Shown one piece after another: positions 51,390-61,362 of a DNA stretch of 64,000 nucleotides. The position numbers were made by a program, and so were the translations under genes. The notes beneath the pieces are model-generated. The model did no database searches. It saw only the letters and a list, made by a program, of their open reading frames with translations, and had not been told where the DNA came from. The stretch's first letter is position 1, and each line of letters begins with the position of its first letter. Source of the DNA: Symbiodinium natans (Eukaryota; Sar; Dinophyceae; Suessiales; Symbiodiniaceae); contig CAJNDS010002175.1 of assembly GCA_905221605.1 (NCBI GenBank), forward strand, positions 409,501-473,500. The letters run 5' to 3'.

Positions 51390-51704
51390 ACTCCTTAAAC
51401 CCGAAAAAAACCTAAATCCTAAACTCTAAACCCTATCGGGTCAATTTTCCTGGGCCGTTGGCCTGTCCTGTTTCGGAATGGAACGAAACCCGCCCCCACT
51501 CATCCGCACCAGAAAGCTTCGGGTTTAGATTTTAGGGGTTTAGGGTTCAGGATTTAGGGTCCAGGGTCTAGAGTACAGGGTTTCGGGTTCAGAGTTTAGG
51601 GGTTCAGGATTCAGGGTTGCCTGGTTGCTGGCGGAGGCAAACTCAAAAGTCTTGGCTATGCCCGCGCTGGTGGCAAGGTCGTTCCTCGGGGCTGACACAT
51701 CCCC

Positions 51705-51829
51705 TACAAGGAGGGGCCCCCCTAGTTATAAGTAGAGTCATAAGGATCCTAAATGGGGATATAAGGGTCCTAACTTAGGTTATAAGTCCCTCAACTATAG
51801 TTAGTATAGTAAGGGAGCCCCTCCTTGTA
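51705..51829 (+). mobile_element. Family M2, copy 3
   Basis: Ends TACAAGGAGGGGCCCCCCTA and CCCCTCCTTGTA. The interior CTAACTTAGGTTATAAGTCC is shared with the other copies. It is followed directly by M1 copy 5. Confidence 0.85.
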
Positions 51830-51930
51830 AGGGTCCATGTACCTCATTATTATATATTTGAGCCCCACAGTCCTTATATAGGAGGTACTTTAAGGCCCAA
51901 GTATTCCATATTTAGGTACATGGACCCTTA
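51829..51930 (+). mobile_element. Family M1, copy 5, abutting an M2 element
   Basis: Starts AAGGGTCCATGTACCTCATT and ends TACATGGACCCTTA. It begins at the base where the M2 element (51705-51829) ends. Confidence 0.85.
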
Positions 51931-51946
51931 GAGATCTTGCTGTTAG

Positions 51947-52204
51947 ATGATGCTCAGTCTACAGGCTCACGTCTCTCACAGCCCTATACTCCACATAGAG
52001 AAACTGGAAGACCGATGTCACCCTTTCAAAGCGGGAAACGCGCAAAGATCTTTGGAATACCTATGCGCTCATTCCAAGAACAGGGTCAGGGTCAGCAGTG
52101 AAAGATTCTCAGCTCCGGATCTCGTGGGGTGCACTTTCGTTGGTGGGCTTGACTCTAAGTTCTCAGCTAAGCATGTCCCTCTTGGACCTCCCAAAGCCAC
52201 CTGA
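51947..52204 (+). CDS. Open frame of 85 codons after element M1
   Basis: Reads MLSLQAHVSHSPILHIEKLE then CAHSKNRVRVSSERFSAPDL. A second plus frame across the first half is also open from GATGCTCAG. Frame uncertain, strand likely plus. Confidence 0.35.
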   Translation: MMLSLQAHVSHSPILHIEKLEDRCHPFKAGNAQRSLEYLCAHSKNRVRVSSERFSAPDLVGCTFVGGLDSKFSAKHVPLGPPKAT

Positions 52205-52379
52205 ACGCGCGTAGATTGAACCCCCCCCCCCCCCCCACCCCAAAGCCTAAATGAACCCTAAAAGCCCGCAACCCTAAATTGGACCCGAGCTTTCAATTTG
52301 GGGCCCCCAAAGCCCTGAACCCCCGAGCCTGCCCTAAAGCTTCAACCGCACTTGAGGCCCAGCGACTCCTGTAAAGCCC

Positions 52380-52520
52380 TCAGCTGCAGCTCAACCACCT
52401 CCGCGGCACCTCGTTTTGTTTTTTTTCTTCTTTTGAGGGGATAGCCTTGATATGTATAGATATACACACATATGTACACGTATAACTATGTTTATATAGA
52501 GAGCACCCCCCCAAAACCCC
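52380..52520. other. AT-rich unique stretch
   Basis: Contains TTTTGTTTTTTTTCTTCTTTT and TATGTATAGATATACACACA. No gene seen. Confidence 0.4.
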
Positions 52521-52929
52521 TAGCACCCCCAAAAAGCCCGTGCTCACAACAAGACTTGCACCCAAGAAAAGACCGAAAACCCGGGCAGAACCTGATTGAC
52601 AATCTCTAAACCGTAAGCCCAAAACCCTAAGCCCAAAACCCTCAACCCGAAACCCTAAACCCTATATCCTAACCCTAAGGGTTCAGATGGCTTTTTGGGG
52701 TGTAGGGCTAACCATTAGAAACCCCAATCCCCAAAACCTGAATCCCTCTGACACCTTAAACCCTCAACCGAAAAGGATTTGGACTAGGCTGGCCTTTCAT
52801 GGCCCTTAACACCCTTTCAAGAATATTCCTGAACACGATCCTCTTGAACCCAATAAGGAAGATACGACATATCCTTAGTTGGGCAACCCTAAACCCTAAA
52901 CCCTAAACCCCAAACCCCAAACCCTAAAC

Positions 52930-53038
52930 CCGAAGCCCACGTAAATAGTGGAGGTCGCAGTTTGAACAAGGCACTGCGCCCCTCCTCCGGGCGGGCCGCG
53001 CGCCAGTCCACGACGGCGAAGTTCTTATGCCGAGCCAC
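52930..53038 (-). CDS. Exon VARHKNFAVVDWRAARPEEG
   Basis: Thirty-six codons, continuing RSALFKLRPPLFTWAS, lie between CCCATCTGAGAG and TTCGG|GTTTAG. Strongly protein-like. The donor is made by the telomeric tract. Confidence 0.5.
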
Positions 53039-53159
53039 CTCTCAGATGGGTTTGGCTTCGGAACCCAGACTTAAACCCCAAGCCCTAAACCCTAAACCCC
53101 AAGCCCTAAACCCGAAACGCTAAGCACTAAACCCCAACTAAACCCCAACCCCCTAAGCC

Positions 53160-53228
53160 CTAAGCCCCAAGCCCCAAGCCCTAGAGCCTAAGCCCTAAGC
53201 CCTAAGCCCTAAGCCCTAAGCCCTAAGC
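53160..53228 (-). repeat. CCCTAAG heptamer run
   Basis: About nine CCCTAAG/CCCCAAG units, a homogeneous telomere variant. Confidence 0.85.
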
Positions 53229-53554
53229 CTAAACCCTGGGTTCGACAAGGCTTCGCACTTGGGCTTCAAGGTTTCGCCGTTGGGTCCATGGGATGTATAG
53301 GGCAGTCTAAACCCTAAACGCCAAACCCTGAACTCCAAACACTGGACCCTAAACCCTAAACCCTAAACCCCAAAGCCTGAACTCCAAACCCTAAACCCTA
53401 AACCCTTAATCCTAAACCCTAAGCCCTAATCCCTAAACCCTAAATTCTAAACCCTAAACCCAACCCTGACCCTAAACCATAAACCCTAAACCCTAAACCC
53501 TAAACCGTAAAGGGCCCTAAGAAGTCCCAGTCGCCAGCAGACCCGAGGCCGCCA

Positions 53555-53597
53555 GGAGCAGCGCAGCGCAACGCGTGCAGCGTCGGCAAGTCGCCAT
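53555..53597 (-). CDS. Possible first exon with signal peptide
   Basis: From ATG at 53597 the frame reads MATCRRCTRCAALLLAASGL, a short basic/Cys start then a hydrophobic core typical of a signal peptide. A GT donor (CCTCGG|GTCTGC) or a later GA donor would end it. An island at 53304-53236 (YTSHGPNGETLKPKCEALSN) may be the next exon. A second minus frame is also open here. Confidence 0.35.
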
Positions 53598-53939
53598 CGG
53601 GTTCGCTTGGCTTTTTTGAAAGGGCCTACCTGAAGCCCAGGGTTTAGAGTTTAGGGTTTAGGGTTTAGGGTTTAGGGTTTGGCCCTAAACCCTAAACCCC
53701 CAAATCTGCCCCTTGAAGCAGGGGGCGGTGCCATTTCTGCTGGGTAGGTTTGCCCCTCGGCTTGGTTTCCTTGGGAGGGTATCAGGGTGTAGGGTTATAT
53801 AGGGTTAAGGGTTTAGGGTTTACAAAACTCGTTCTTGGCCTCCTTTGAGGTTGAGTCTCAGACGCTGCAAAGTGAGGGCTTAGGGTTTAGGGTTAAGGCT
53901 GGGTTAAGGGTGGGTTTAGGGTTTGGGGCTTGGGGTTTA

Positions 53940-54023
53940 GCTAAGCGAGTGGAGCGATGGGCTCTCTACAGCCATGACAGCCTCTGTGACCTGTGCACGC
54001 ATCGGTTTATGGCTCAGGCCTGA
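53940..54023. CDS. Coding-like island, strand ambiguous
   Basis: Plus reads KRVERWALYSHDSLCDLCTH then RFMAQA and TGA. Minus reads MRAQVTEAVMAVESPSLHSL. Both are protein-like and both have usable acceptors. Confidence 0.3.
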
Positions 54024-54259
54024 TGAGCCAAACACGCGTCAGCGCTTCAACAGCGTCTCGTGTTCAACACTTGGGCCATGAGGGTTAGGGATTAAAGGCT
54101 TAGGGTTGAAAGAGTTGTAGCTCCAAATCGCCAATCTTTGTAAGGATCTGATGATCTAACAAAACCATAAACCCTCAACTCGAAACCTCCTAAACCCTAA
54201 ACCCCAAACCCTAAACCCTAAACCTTAAACCCTAAACCCTAAACCTAAACCCTAAACAC

Positions 54260-54328
54260 GCATCTCATGCCCCCAGTCGGCAGGATGTCTAGGTACATAG
54301 TCTGCTTGCTGGCTTCTCGAATCCGAAG
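54260..54328 (-). CDS. Exon LRIREASKQTMYLDILPTGG
   Basis: Twenty-three codons lie between CTTCTCCCCGAGCAG and GATGC|GTGTTT, phase 0 at both ends. The composition is convincing and splice signals are good. Confidence 0.5.
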
Positions 54329-54657
54329 CTGCTCGGGGAGAAGGACTTGGGCTGTCTAACGATCTGTCTTGTTTCAGTGTATGTCTGCCTTGCTTGACTA
54401 TCTACCTGGTTTAGGGTTTAGGGGTTGGGGTCCGTCTACATTGTTCTTGACGGAATGAGCGTGCTGGGAGAAACCCCCAACCTCGAACTGACACGACCGC
54501 CCCACAAACCCTAAACCCTAAACCCTAAACCCTAAACCCTAAACCCTAAACCCTAAACCCTAAACCCTAAACCCTAAACCCTAAACCAGAATGAATGATG
54601 AGGCCCCTGGTAAGCCTCTGGAAATAGAGTGATCAAAAACCCACCCTGAAAAAAAAC

Positions 54658-54775
54658 CCAAAGCCCCTACCTAACTTACGAACCCAAAACACCCCCCCCT
54701 TTTCTGTAGGGCGTTGCTATAGAACCCTTTTGTAGGGGTTCTTAAATGACCTACGAAAAAAGGTAGGCTTTTGGG
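54658..54775. mobile_element. Probable short inverted-repeat element
   Basis: CCCAAAGCCCCTACCT at the left and AAGGTAGGCTTTTGGG at the right are near-inverse. TTTTCTGTAGGG and ACCTACGAAAA-type motifs lie between. It is the only full copy I see. Confidence 0.4.
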
Positions 54776-55324
54776 TTCTTCAGGTACACACCTGGAAAGA
54801 CGAAAAGCCCCGAAATCGGGGAGGAGCCTCGTATTCGGGTGGATCAGCGACCTGGAAGCACTGCAGAACCATGTTCCCCCTATAAGTCGCTTGTGTTTAA
54901 CGAGCTTACTGCGGGAACCTAATTAGCTTTGAAAAAGGAGAATAAGGGTACGACTGGGTATTCCAGGACACCAGACTGTTTGGGTCTAGGGTTTGGGGTT
55001 CAGGTTTAGGGTTTAAGGTTGAAGTTGTAACTAACTAGGTACTTCGGCAAGTGAGGTACGTGAGGTACAAGCATGCCTAAGTTAAGAGGTCTCAGTTCAA
55101 AAATCTTAAGGCCCGAAGATCTGGGTCTCTATATGGCATCGAAAACCCTGCAGCTCCTAGAGGCATGAATTCTGAGTGCCCGCCCCGCGAAAAATCAGGG
55201 ACCCTATACCTTTTGAATAAAAAATGCACAAAGCAAGCGACGGCCCAAATTCAGATGAAAAAAAAAGACAACATGCCTTGAAATAAGACCCTGACCCAGA
55301 AGACCCCTGATGTCACCCATCTCT

Positions 55325-55460
55325 GAGACCCTAAACCCTAAACCCTAAACCCTAAACCCTAAACCCTAAACCCTAAACCCTAAACCCTAAACCCTAAACC
55401 CTAAACCCTAAACCCTAAACCCTAAACCCTAAACCCTAAACCCTAAACCCAAACCCTGAA
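55325..55460 (-). repeat. CCCTAAA array
   Basis: About 18 perfect units. Confidence 0.9.
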
Positions 55461-55497
55461 CCCGAAACCCCCCTAAGACCAACCCCCTTCTTCCGAC

Positions 55498-55548
55498 CAT
55501 GAAGGCGTGCCGGCCTCAGCGCTTCTGCGGCCGCGCCCTCATACTCGC
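55498..55548 (-). CDS. Exon EYEGAAAEALRPARLH between inverted arrays
   Basis: Acceptor CTCTACTCCCCAG, donor TTCATG|GTCGGA. It sits between CCCTAAA (55325-55460) and TTTAGGG (55563-55695). Confidence 0.4.
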
Positions 55549-55562
55549 CTGGGGAGTAGAGG

Positions 55563-55695
55563 GTAGGGTTTAGGGTTTAGGGTTTAGGGTTTAGGGTTTA
55601 GGGTTTAGGGTTTAGGGTTTAGGGTTTAGGGTTTAGGGTTTAGGGTTTAGGGTTTAGGGTTTAGGGTTTAGGGTTTAGGGTTTAGGGTTTAGGGC
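55563..55695 (+). repeat. TTTAGGG array
   Basis: About 18 perfect units. With 55325-55460 it forms the longest inverted pair of arrays in the window. Confidence 0.9.
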
Positions 55696-55777
55696 TCAGG
55701 GCTCAATGCTCAGGGTTCAGTGTGTAAGGTTCAAAGTTGAGCCCAAACCCTAGCTACAACTCTCTCTGGCCTGTCAC

Positions 55778-55814
55778 CTCGATGCTCACGACTGCGCCAG
55801 CGGCGGGCTCCTGG
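55778..55814 (-). CDS. Micro-exon QEPAAGAVVSIE
   Basis: Thirty-seven bases lie between CCCTTTTGTCTTTTGCAG (the best pyrimidine tract in the window) and ATCGAG|GTGACAGG. A plus frame of 43 codons over the same island is also open. Confidence 0.4.
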
Positions 55815-55943
55815 CTGCAAAAGACAAAAGGGCTTGATCTTGATTCTTGCATCTTGCATCTCCCACAAGCCCTGCTCCCCTGACAGTGACATTTAGAGTT
55901 TACGCTTAAGGGTTGAGGAGTTTCAGGAGAAGGCTGCTTGCAG

Positions 55944-56018
55944 TTGAAGGATGAGGAATCTTTCGGGTGCAGGTCGGTGTTTTTGGAAGTTTTGAAGGCC
56001 TTAGAGTCAGCTAACTGA
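55944..56018 (+). CDS. Terminal exon candidate LKDEESFGCRSVFLEVLKAL
   Basis: Follows GAAGGCTGCTTGCAG and ends ESAN with TGA. The helix-like composition supports the plus strand. Confidence 0.4.
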   Translation: MKDEESFGCRSVFLEVLKALESAN

Positions 56019-56181
56019 ACTTCAACAAGATCTTGAGGCTTGCGGGAATAGCCATATTATCGACAGGGTACCCTAGTTGCAACACTCTAGGCCCTAAACC
56101 CGAAAGACCCTAAACCCAACAAGGGATCACAATGGAGAGACTTGCCCAGACGAGCTGTCCAGGATACAGCTGCACTTGAAC

Positions 56182-56235
56182 GTACTTCCTGTACAGTGAC
56201 TTTGGGACCCAAGTATATACTTCTTAGGTACATGG
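56182..56235 (-). mobile_element. Family M1, truncated half copy
   Basis: GTACTTCCTGTACAGTGACT through TAGGTACATGG is the reverse complement of the left half of M1. The other half is absent. Confidence 0.6.
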
Positions 56236-56353
56236 CAAAACCATAAGCCTTCAAGCCAAGAATCTATACAGCAAAAACCCTAAACCCTAAACACCCTCAA
56301 CCCTAAACCCTCAACCCTAAACCCTAAAAGGCCGAAAGCCCGAAACCCTAAAC

Positions 56354-56415
56354 ATGGACACTACAGCCACGCAAGTCCTCCGATTGCCCGGCCAGGGGTG
56401 AAATTCCCACCGCTC
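56354..56415 (-). CDS. Exon ERWEFHPWPGNRRTCVAVVS
   Basis: Acceptor CCCCTGGAG, donor CCAT|GTTTAG from the telomeric tract. Bracketed by CCCTAAA and TTTAGGG. Confidence 0.4.
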
Positions 56416-57030
56416 CTCCAGGGGTTTAGGGTTTAGGGTTTAGGGTTTAGGGTTTAGGGTTTAGGGTTTAGGGTTTAGGGTCAGACCGCAAGAACTTCTA
56501 CCCTCAGAGGATGTAGAGGCCTTGGGGGTTTGAGGGGTTAGGGGCTTAAGGTTTGAGGGTGGTCGAGGGTTTAGGGGCGTATGGATACTTATACCCGCTG
56601 ATACCCTCAGTTGGCCTCAGAATGAGCCAGGTCTAGGGTTGAGGGTGAAGGGGCTTAGGGGTTTTAGGGGTTAGTGGCTTAAGGTTTAGCTTAAGGTTTA
56701 AGGTTTAGGGCCCAGGGTTTGGGGAGTTTAGGGCCTATGTTTGGGATTAGGGTTTACTTAAGTGTGGGGTTGAGGGTTTAGGGGTTTAGGGGCTTCTTAG
56801 GGTGTACAGCATAAAGGGTTTAGGGTTTATACAGAGTTTGGGGGCTACTTAGGTGTGGGTTTTTTGGCTTAGGGGGTTTAGGGGCTTACTGAAGAGTTGG
56901 GGGTTTTACAGGGTTTAGGTTTGTTTTTTGGGGTTCAGGGCTAGGGTTTTTAGGGGGAAACAGGCCCTAGCTCTGCGTAAATCTCGTTCTATAGTTTTCA
57001 AGGCTAGGAAACCTGGGTACTGCGGAGGTG

Positions 57031-57815
57031 TCATGTGCTTGTCTGCCACCCCAATTTTAAGAGACCTGCCTCTGCATGGCGTGGGAGCTGTCGTGGTTCA
57101 CCCGACCTGCACACACGACCGGCCACCTGCTGGTTGGAGGCTTTGTCCGCGAAGAAGACCTCCACCTTCCCGTTGGTTGTGAAGTCAGCGAGCATGGCGC
57201 GCAAGGTTTCAACCAAAGCATTGGAGGTCTCCCTCTCAGGCACAAACCTGTGCCGCAGAATTAAGCCCGGTGCTCACAGTGAGGTCCGAGTCGCAGGTTG
57301 TGCACAAGCAGCATGCCTTGGCGGCTATCCACTTTCATCGCAATGGATTCCGCGGAGCGCAGATCTTTGCACGCCTTTTCCCGAAAAGCTCCCGCCAGAC
57401 CCTCAACCGAAAGCGTGCAACATGCTGGACTTGGGGCACCCCGAGTGATGTAAGAAGAAGGGTGAAGAAAACCATCTAAACCATCTAAACCATCTAAACC
57501 ATCTAAACCATTTAAACCATCTAAACCATCTAAACCATCTAAACCATCTAAACCCTAAACCCGAAAAGAATCTGAGGGTTGGCAAAAGTGGCAGTGCTCG
57601 CAGACGGGGTCAGGGCTCTGGGGCGTTGTTGGGTTTAGTGATGAGGCTTTAGAAAGCTCATTAGAGCTTTCTAAGGACTCTTGCCCAAAACCCTAACACC
57701 TTCGGGAAAGCCGGTGGCGCCTAGCTCTTCTTGTAGAAGCCATCGAAGAACATCCTGCGCGCCGTCGGTGGGGCTTCACAGGTGTGTTGCACCAAGACGC
57801 AGAGGTTATAAAGGC
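57031..57815 (-). CDS. Minus-strand gene fragment, at least two or three exons
   Basis: 57815 to about 57729 reads LVQHTCEAPPTARRMFFDGF then YKKS. About 57430-57290 reads KACKDLRSAESIAMKVDSRQ then GMLLVHN. About 57252-57130 reads RETSNALVETLRAMLADFTT then KVEVFFADKASNQQ, ending at CAGCAG|GTGGCC. The last two join through a GC donor (AACCT|GCGACT) and the acceptor GCGGCACAG. Without an intron there would be a frame shift. No family named. Confidence 0.45.
57476..57556 (-). repeat. AAACCATCT nonamer array
   Basis: About nine copies, one with AAACCATTT, coding WFR repeats on the minus strand only as an artefact. It lies in the intron of the fragment above. Confidence 0.85.
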
Positions 57816-58007
57816 CAGCGAAATCTTAATCTGTTGCCCTGTTACCTTAATATAGCCCCTAGCTACCCAATTCCATAAAAACAGAAACCCTACGTAAAGA
57901 GACCACCAACCCTCCCCCCCCCCCAAAAAAAAAAAAAAAAACTCAAGCTTGGCGGCTAGGGGCTCCAGGCGTAGAGTTTCTAGACCCAAGACTAGCCTAG
58001 GAATAAA

Positions 58008-58125
58008 AGGGTGCCCCTTTTGGTTTAAAAGGGGCTTCTAAGGGAACCCAAAAACTTTCAAAAAGGTGCCCCTTTTGGCTTAAAAGGGGCTTCTACTACA
58101 TGAACCCAAAACTTTCAAGAAGGGA
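58008..58125 (+). repeat. Two tandem copies of a roughly 59-base unit
   Basis: GGTGCCCCTTTTGG, GGGGCTTCTA and CCCAAAA-CTTTCAA occur twice in the same order. The unit resembles the arm of element M8 (36665-36710, 34940). Confidence 0.7.
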
Positions 58126-58304
58126 ATAGTCCTCGGTTTTGGCGTAGTTAAGGGGCGATGCTCCAGCCGTACCCGTTCAGAAGATGGGCAGAGGTTGGTG
58201 GATGGCCGAACCCCCAAAAACCAACCCTAAACCTCCAACACCCCAAACTCATAATCAGAACATTTTTGCAGCTCTACCAACCCTGAACCCTAAAGTCCTT
58301 AACC

Positions 58305-58391
58305 TTGGAATGTTCCCTCTTATACTAGCAGCCCTGAAAAAAACACGGGTACGATATTAGGGACTGTTGGAATTTCAGGGGGAACATCCCA
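58305..58391 (+). mobile_element. Family M3, copy 3
   Basis: Ends TTGGAATGTTCCCTCTTATA and CAGGGGGAACATCCCAA. The centre is diverged and shortened. Confidence 0.65.
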
Positions 58392-58488
58392 AGCTTGGCC
58401 GCAAACCAAAAACCCTTAATCCTAAAAACCTCCTGACAAAGACCGCCAATCCCGGCGAAATAGGCCCGGCATCTCACAGCTTGACAAT

Positions 58489-58588
58489 GCAGCGGGTGCT
58501 TCTCGCATCTGCAGCGGTTCTGCGGCTAGGAAATGCTACACGGCCAGGGTACTCTAAATACTGGGGGGCAAGGACCACCATAATTTAG
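58489..58588. CDS. Coding-like island, strand ambiguous
   Basis: Plus reads MQRVLLASAAVLRLGNATRP to TAG at 58588. Minus reads YLEYPGRVAFPSRRTAADAR after TGGTCCTTGCCCCCCAG. The minus acceptor is strong, while the plus frame has an ATG and hydrophobic start. Confidence 0.3.
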
Positions 58589-59279
58589 AGAAGTGACCAC
58601 ATAGAAGTCAGTAGATTGGTTTGGGGGCTTTAGTCTCTGGACGTAGGTTCGATAAGTTCAGAGGATCTAAATCCTAAACCCAATACCCTAAGAGCACTGC
58701 TTGCAAACCCTAAACCCTAAACCCTAAACCCTATAAACCCTAAACCCACAGGCAAGGGATGTCCTGCGGCTCCACGATCGAAGCAGCCGCCTCCTGAAGG
58801 GTTCAGCCCGAACAAGCACACTTCCAAGAACCTCAGTAGAGTTTGGGGTTTAGGGTTTAGGGTTTAGGGTTCAGGGTTTAAACCCTAGACCCTAATCAAG
58901 TCCTACAAGCACTACAACCACTAAACACTATGTAAGCCCTACAAGCACCCTATAAAGCCTCTACAAGCACGATGAAATGCCTATAAAAGCCTATGAATCA
59001 TACACCCTAAGCCAGAAAAAACCAACACCCGAAAAGTTTAAACCGGATTTCAGGATTGGAGCCTGCTGGCCTGGACTTGTTTCTGGGAGGATCCACTGTG
59101 CACGCGCCGTTGCAGCCAAACAAAGACATACAGGGATCACATAGGGTGTCTGGGGCTTACAGGGCTGAGGGTTTATGAGTCCTATATGCGGTTTGTAGGC
59201 CTTACAGGGGTTTGTCGGTGTAGATTCTTTTGAAAGGTCTCAAAGGTCTTGATCAGGCTTTTAGGTCTACAGGTCTTAT

Positions 59280-59408
59280 CTTACTGTTGGTTAGTCGGGA
59301 ATGAAGGAATGGGGTACCCTATATAATCCCTTAAAGGATATGTATATATATATATATGGGGGGACATAGGGTACCTCATTCTCCCATTCCCTCCTAAACA
59401 ACAGTAAG
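59280..59408. mobile_element. Long hairpin element M10
   Basis: The arms TTACTGTTGGTTAG...GGAATGAAGGAATG and the inverse of CATTCTCCCATTCCC...TAAACAACAGTAA pair over about 45 bases with mismatches. The loop is TATATATATATATATG. Confidence 0.75.
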
Positions 59409-59469
59409 AACATAGGGGTCGCAAAACCCTAGTCTAACTACTCAGGCCCCTTTATTAGACCCCAAGCCT

Positions 59470-59566
59470 AACCTTACGCAATCCTTCACAGGGATTATAG
59501 TACGGCTTATAGTACCCCCTATTAAAATCCCTATTAAGGACTGCTAGTGTAAGGGGCAACATCCCA
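59470..59566 (+). mobile_element. Family M3, copy 4
   Basis: Shares TAGTACCCCCTATTAAAATC, CTATTAAGGACTGCTAG and the end GGGGCAACATCCCA. Read on the minus strand it translates like copy 2 (RDFNRGY against RDYNRGY), an artefact of shared DNA and not a gene. Confidence 0.7.
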
Positions 59567-59839
59567 AATCTACAGTATACACCCTGATGACCCAAGACCC
59601 ACAGACCTGCCTTACGCACTAAGCTATAATAACACGGGTAGCCCCCCAAAACCCAACCCTAAACCCTAAACCCTAAACCCTAAACCCTAAACCCTAAACC
59701 CTTGGGTTTCTGGGGTTTTCAGGATTGAGGGCCAGGGACTCGGTCATGTCTCGTCTGTGGCTTCTGCAAGAAAAGCACACATTCGCTCAGCTGAGGTCAG
59801 TACTGTACCTGAGTTGTTGGTTCACCCTCACAACCCTCA

Positions 59840-59950
59840 CAACCCTAAACCCTAAACCCTAAACCCTGAACCCTAAACCCTCCCTAAACCCTAAACCCTA
59901 AACCCTAAACCCTAAACCCTAAACCCTAAACCCTAACCCTAAACCCCCAA
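59840..59950 (-). repeat. CCCTAAA array
   Basis: About 14 units with one CCCTCCCTAAA and one CCCTGAA change. Confidence 0.85.
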
Positions 59951-59967
59951 ACCCTAGTTGTTCGTAG

Positions 59968-60692
59968 TTCGACCCTGAGGTCCTCGGAGGCGGATCGCGC
60001 GAGGATCAGGAGGACCTGCCTGGCCGAGCAACTCGATGGCTCTCTTCTTCCTACTTCGCCAATATCCAAGGAACGAACAAGATTAAACCCTAAACCCTAA
60101 ACCCTAAACCCTAAACCCTAAACCCCAAAACCCAAACCCTAAAGCTTGACAAATCCCCAAAGAAGCTTGAAGTTCAACTGTTGGCTAAGTAGGTCTTTTC
60201 GAGGCCCCATGGGCCCTCATCATCTGGTATCATCGTAAAGGCTCTTGGGGTTTTTAGGGTTTAGGGCTGCATACCTAACTCCTAGAAACCCTTAACCCTA
60301 AAGCCCCTACGCCCTAAGCCCTTAGGCCCTAAACCTTAAGCACCTTAAACCTTTCAACCCTCCACCCTCATATTATTGCTTAGGCTGCTGTGTGGCCTGC
60401 ACGTTGGGGGGATCTATGGTCCAGGGTTGTGGGTTAAGGCGGTTTCATGGCCGGGGTTTCAGGGTTTGGGTTTAGGGCTTAGGGCTTAGGGCTTAGGGCT
60501 TAGGGCTTAGGGCTTAGGGTTTAGGGTTTAGGGTTTAGGGTTTAGGGTTTAGGGTTTAGGGTTTAGGGTTTAGGGTTTAGGGTTCAGCGATTTCGAACAT
60601 AGACGTTCAGGTTTTGCTCCTCGCAGGCTTCGAGGAACTATTACATCGGCCTTCTTGTGTGCTCGAAGATCATTGTCGAGCCGAAGGGCTAG
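59968..60692 (+). CDS. Two exons in phase
   Basis: Exon 59968-60070 reads STLRSSEADRARIRRTCLAE then QLDGSLLPTSPISK, from TTGTTCGTAG to a GA donor. Exon 60627-60692 reads ASRNYYIGLLVCSKIIVEPK after GGTTTTGCTCCTCGCAG, ending in TAG or at a GC donor five bases earlier. They join in phase 0. Telomeric arrays (60085-60140 and 60473-60590) lie between. Confidence 0.5.
60473..60590 (+). repeat. CTTAGGG block followed by TTTAGGG block
   Basis: Six CTTAGGG units then about ten TTTAGGG units, with a sharp switch at about 60517. Confidence 0.9.
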
Positions 60693-60709
60693 TCGTAAGC
60701 TTTTTTGAA

Positions 60710-60800
60710 ACCCTAAACCCTAAACCCTAAACCCTAAACCCTAAACCCTAAACCCTAAACCCTAAACCCTAAACCCTAAACCCTAAACCCTAAACCCAAA
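60710..60800 (-). repeat. CCCTAAA array
   Basis: Twelve perfect units. Confidence 0.9.
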
Positions 60801-60972
60801 ACCCAAACCCTGAACGTTCAGGCTTTGGGCTTTGGGCAGAGGGTCCTGCAGGATGCGCTTTGGGGCTTTAGAAGGAAACTCCAGAAAGTCGGGTTTACAG
60901 TAAAACCCTAAACCCCAAACCCTAAACCCTAAACCCAAAACCCTAAACCCTAAACCCACAACCCTAAACCCT

Positions 60973-61083
60973 AAACTCCAGAAAGTTGGAACATGCTTTA
61001 AGGATGATTAGAGCTGGGATTCCCTTTCGTATACCTCTGGGGTTCTGGGGAGAAGGATGTTCCCCAACTTTTTGGAGTAAAAC
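60973..61083. mobile_element. Inverted-repeat element M12
   Basis: AAACTCCAGAAAGTTGGAAC on the left pairs with GTTCCCCAACTTTTTGGAG on the right. A half copy of the left end (AAACTCCAGAAAGT) lies at 60876-60889, across a short CCCTAAA tract. Confidence 0.6.
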
Positions 61084-61242
61084 TGTAGGGGTTTAGGACA
61101 CCCCAAAAACTATAGACTCCTGAACCCCAAACTCTAAACCCTAATCCCAAAACCCCGGACACTATAGCCGGGTGGCTGCCGCAGCACGCAGCAGGCAGGC
61201 ATGGAGACGTTCAGCCTCAAGCACCGGGCGAACAGTTTGGAG

Positions 61243-61362
61243 GCAGGGTGTAGGGTGTAGGGTGTAGGGTGTAGGGTGTAGGGTGTAGGGTGTAGGGTGT
61301 AGGGTGTAGGGTGTAGGGTGTAGGGTTTAGGGTTTAGGGTTTAGGGTTTAGGGTTTAGGGTT
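61243..61362 (+). repeat. GTGTAGG variant block followed by TTTAGGG block
   Basis: Eleven GTGTAGG units (to 61324) then five TTTAGGG units. Confidence 0.9.

Noticed and set aside
55325-55700. True chromosome end or fused telomeres
   Set aside because: CCCTAAA then TTTAGGG in this order with unique DNA between is the reverse of a head-to-head fusion, and similar arrays recur throughout the window.
59455-59649. Minus frame with RDFNRGYY similar to the one at 36020-36343
   Set aside because: The similarity is due to copies of element M3 and not to a shared gene.
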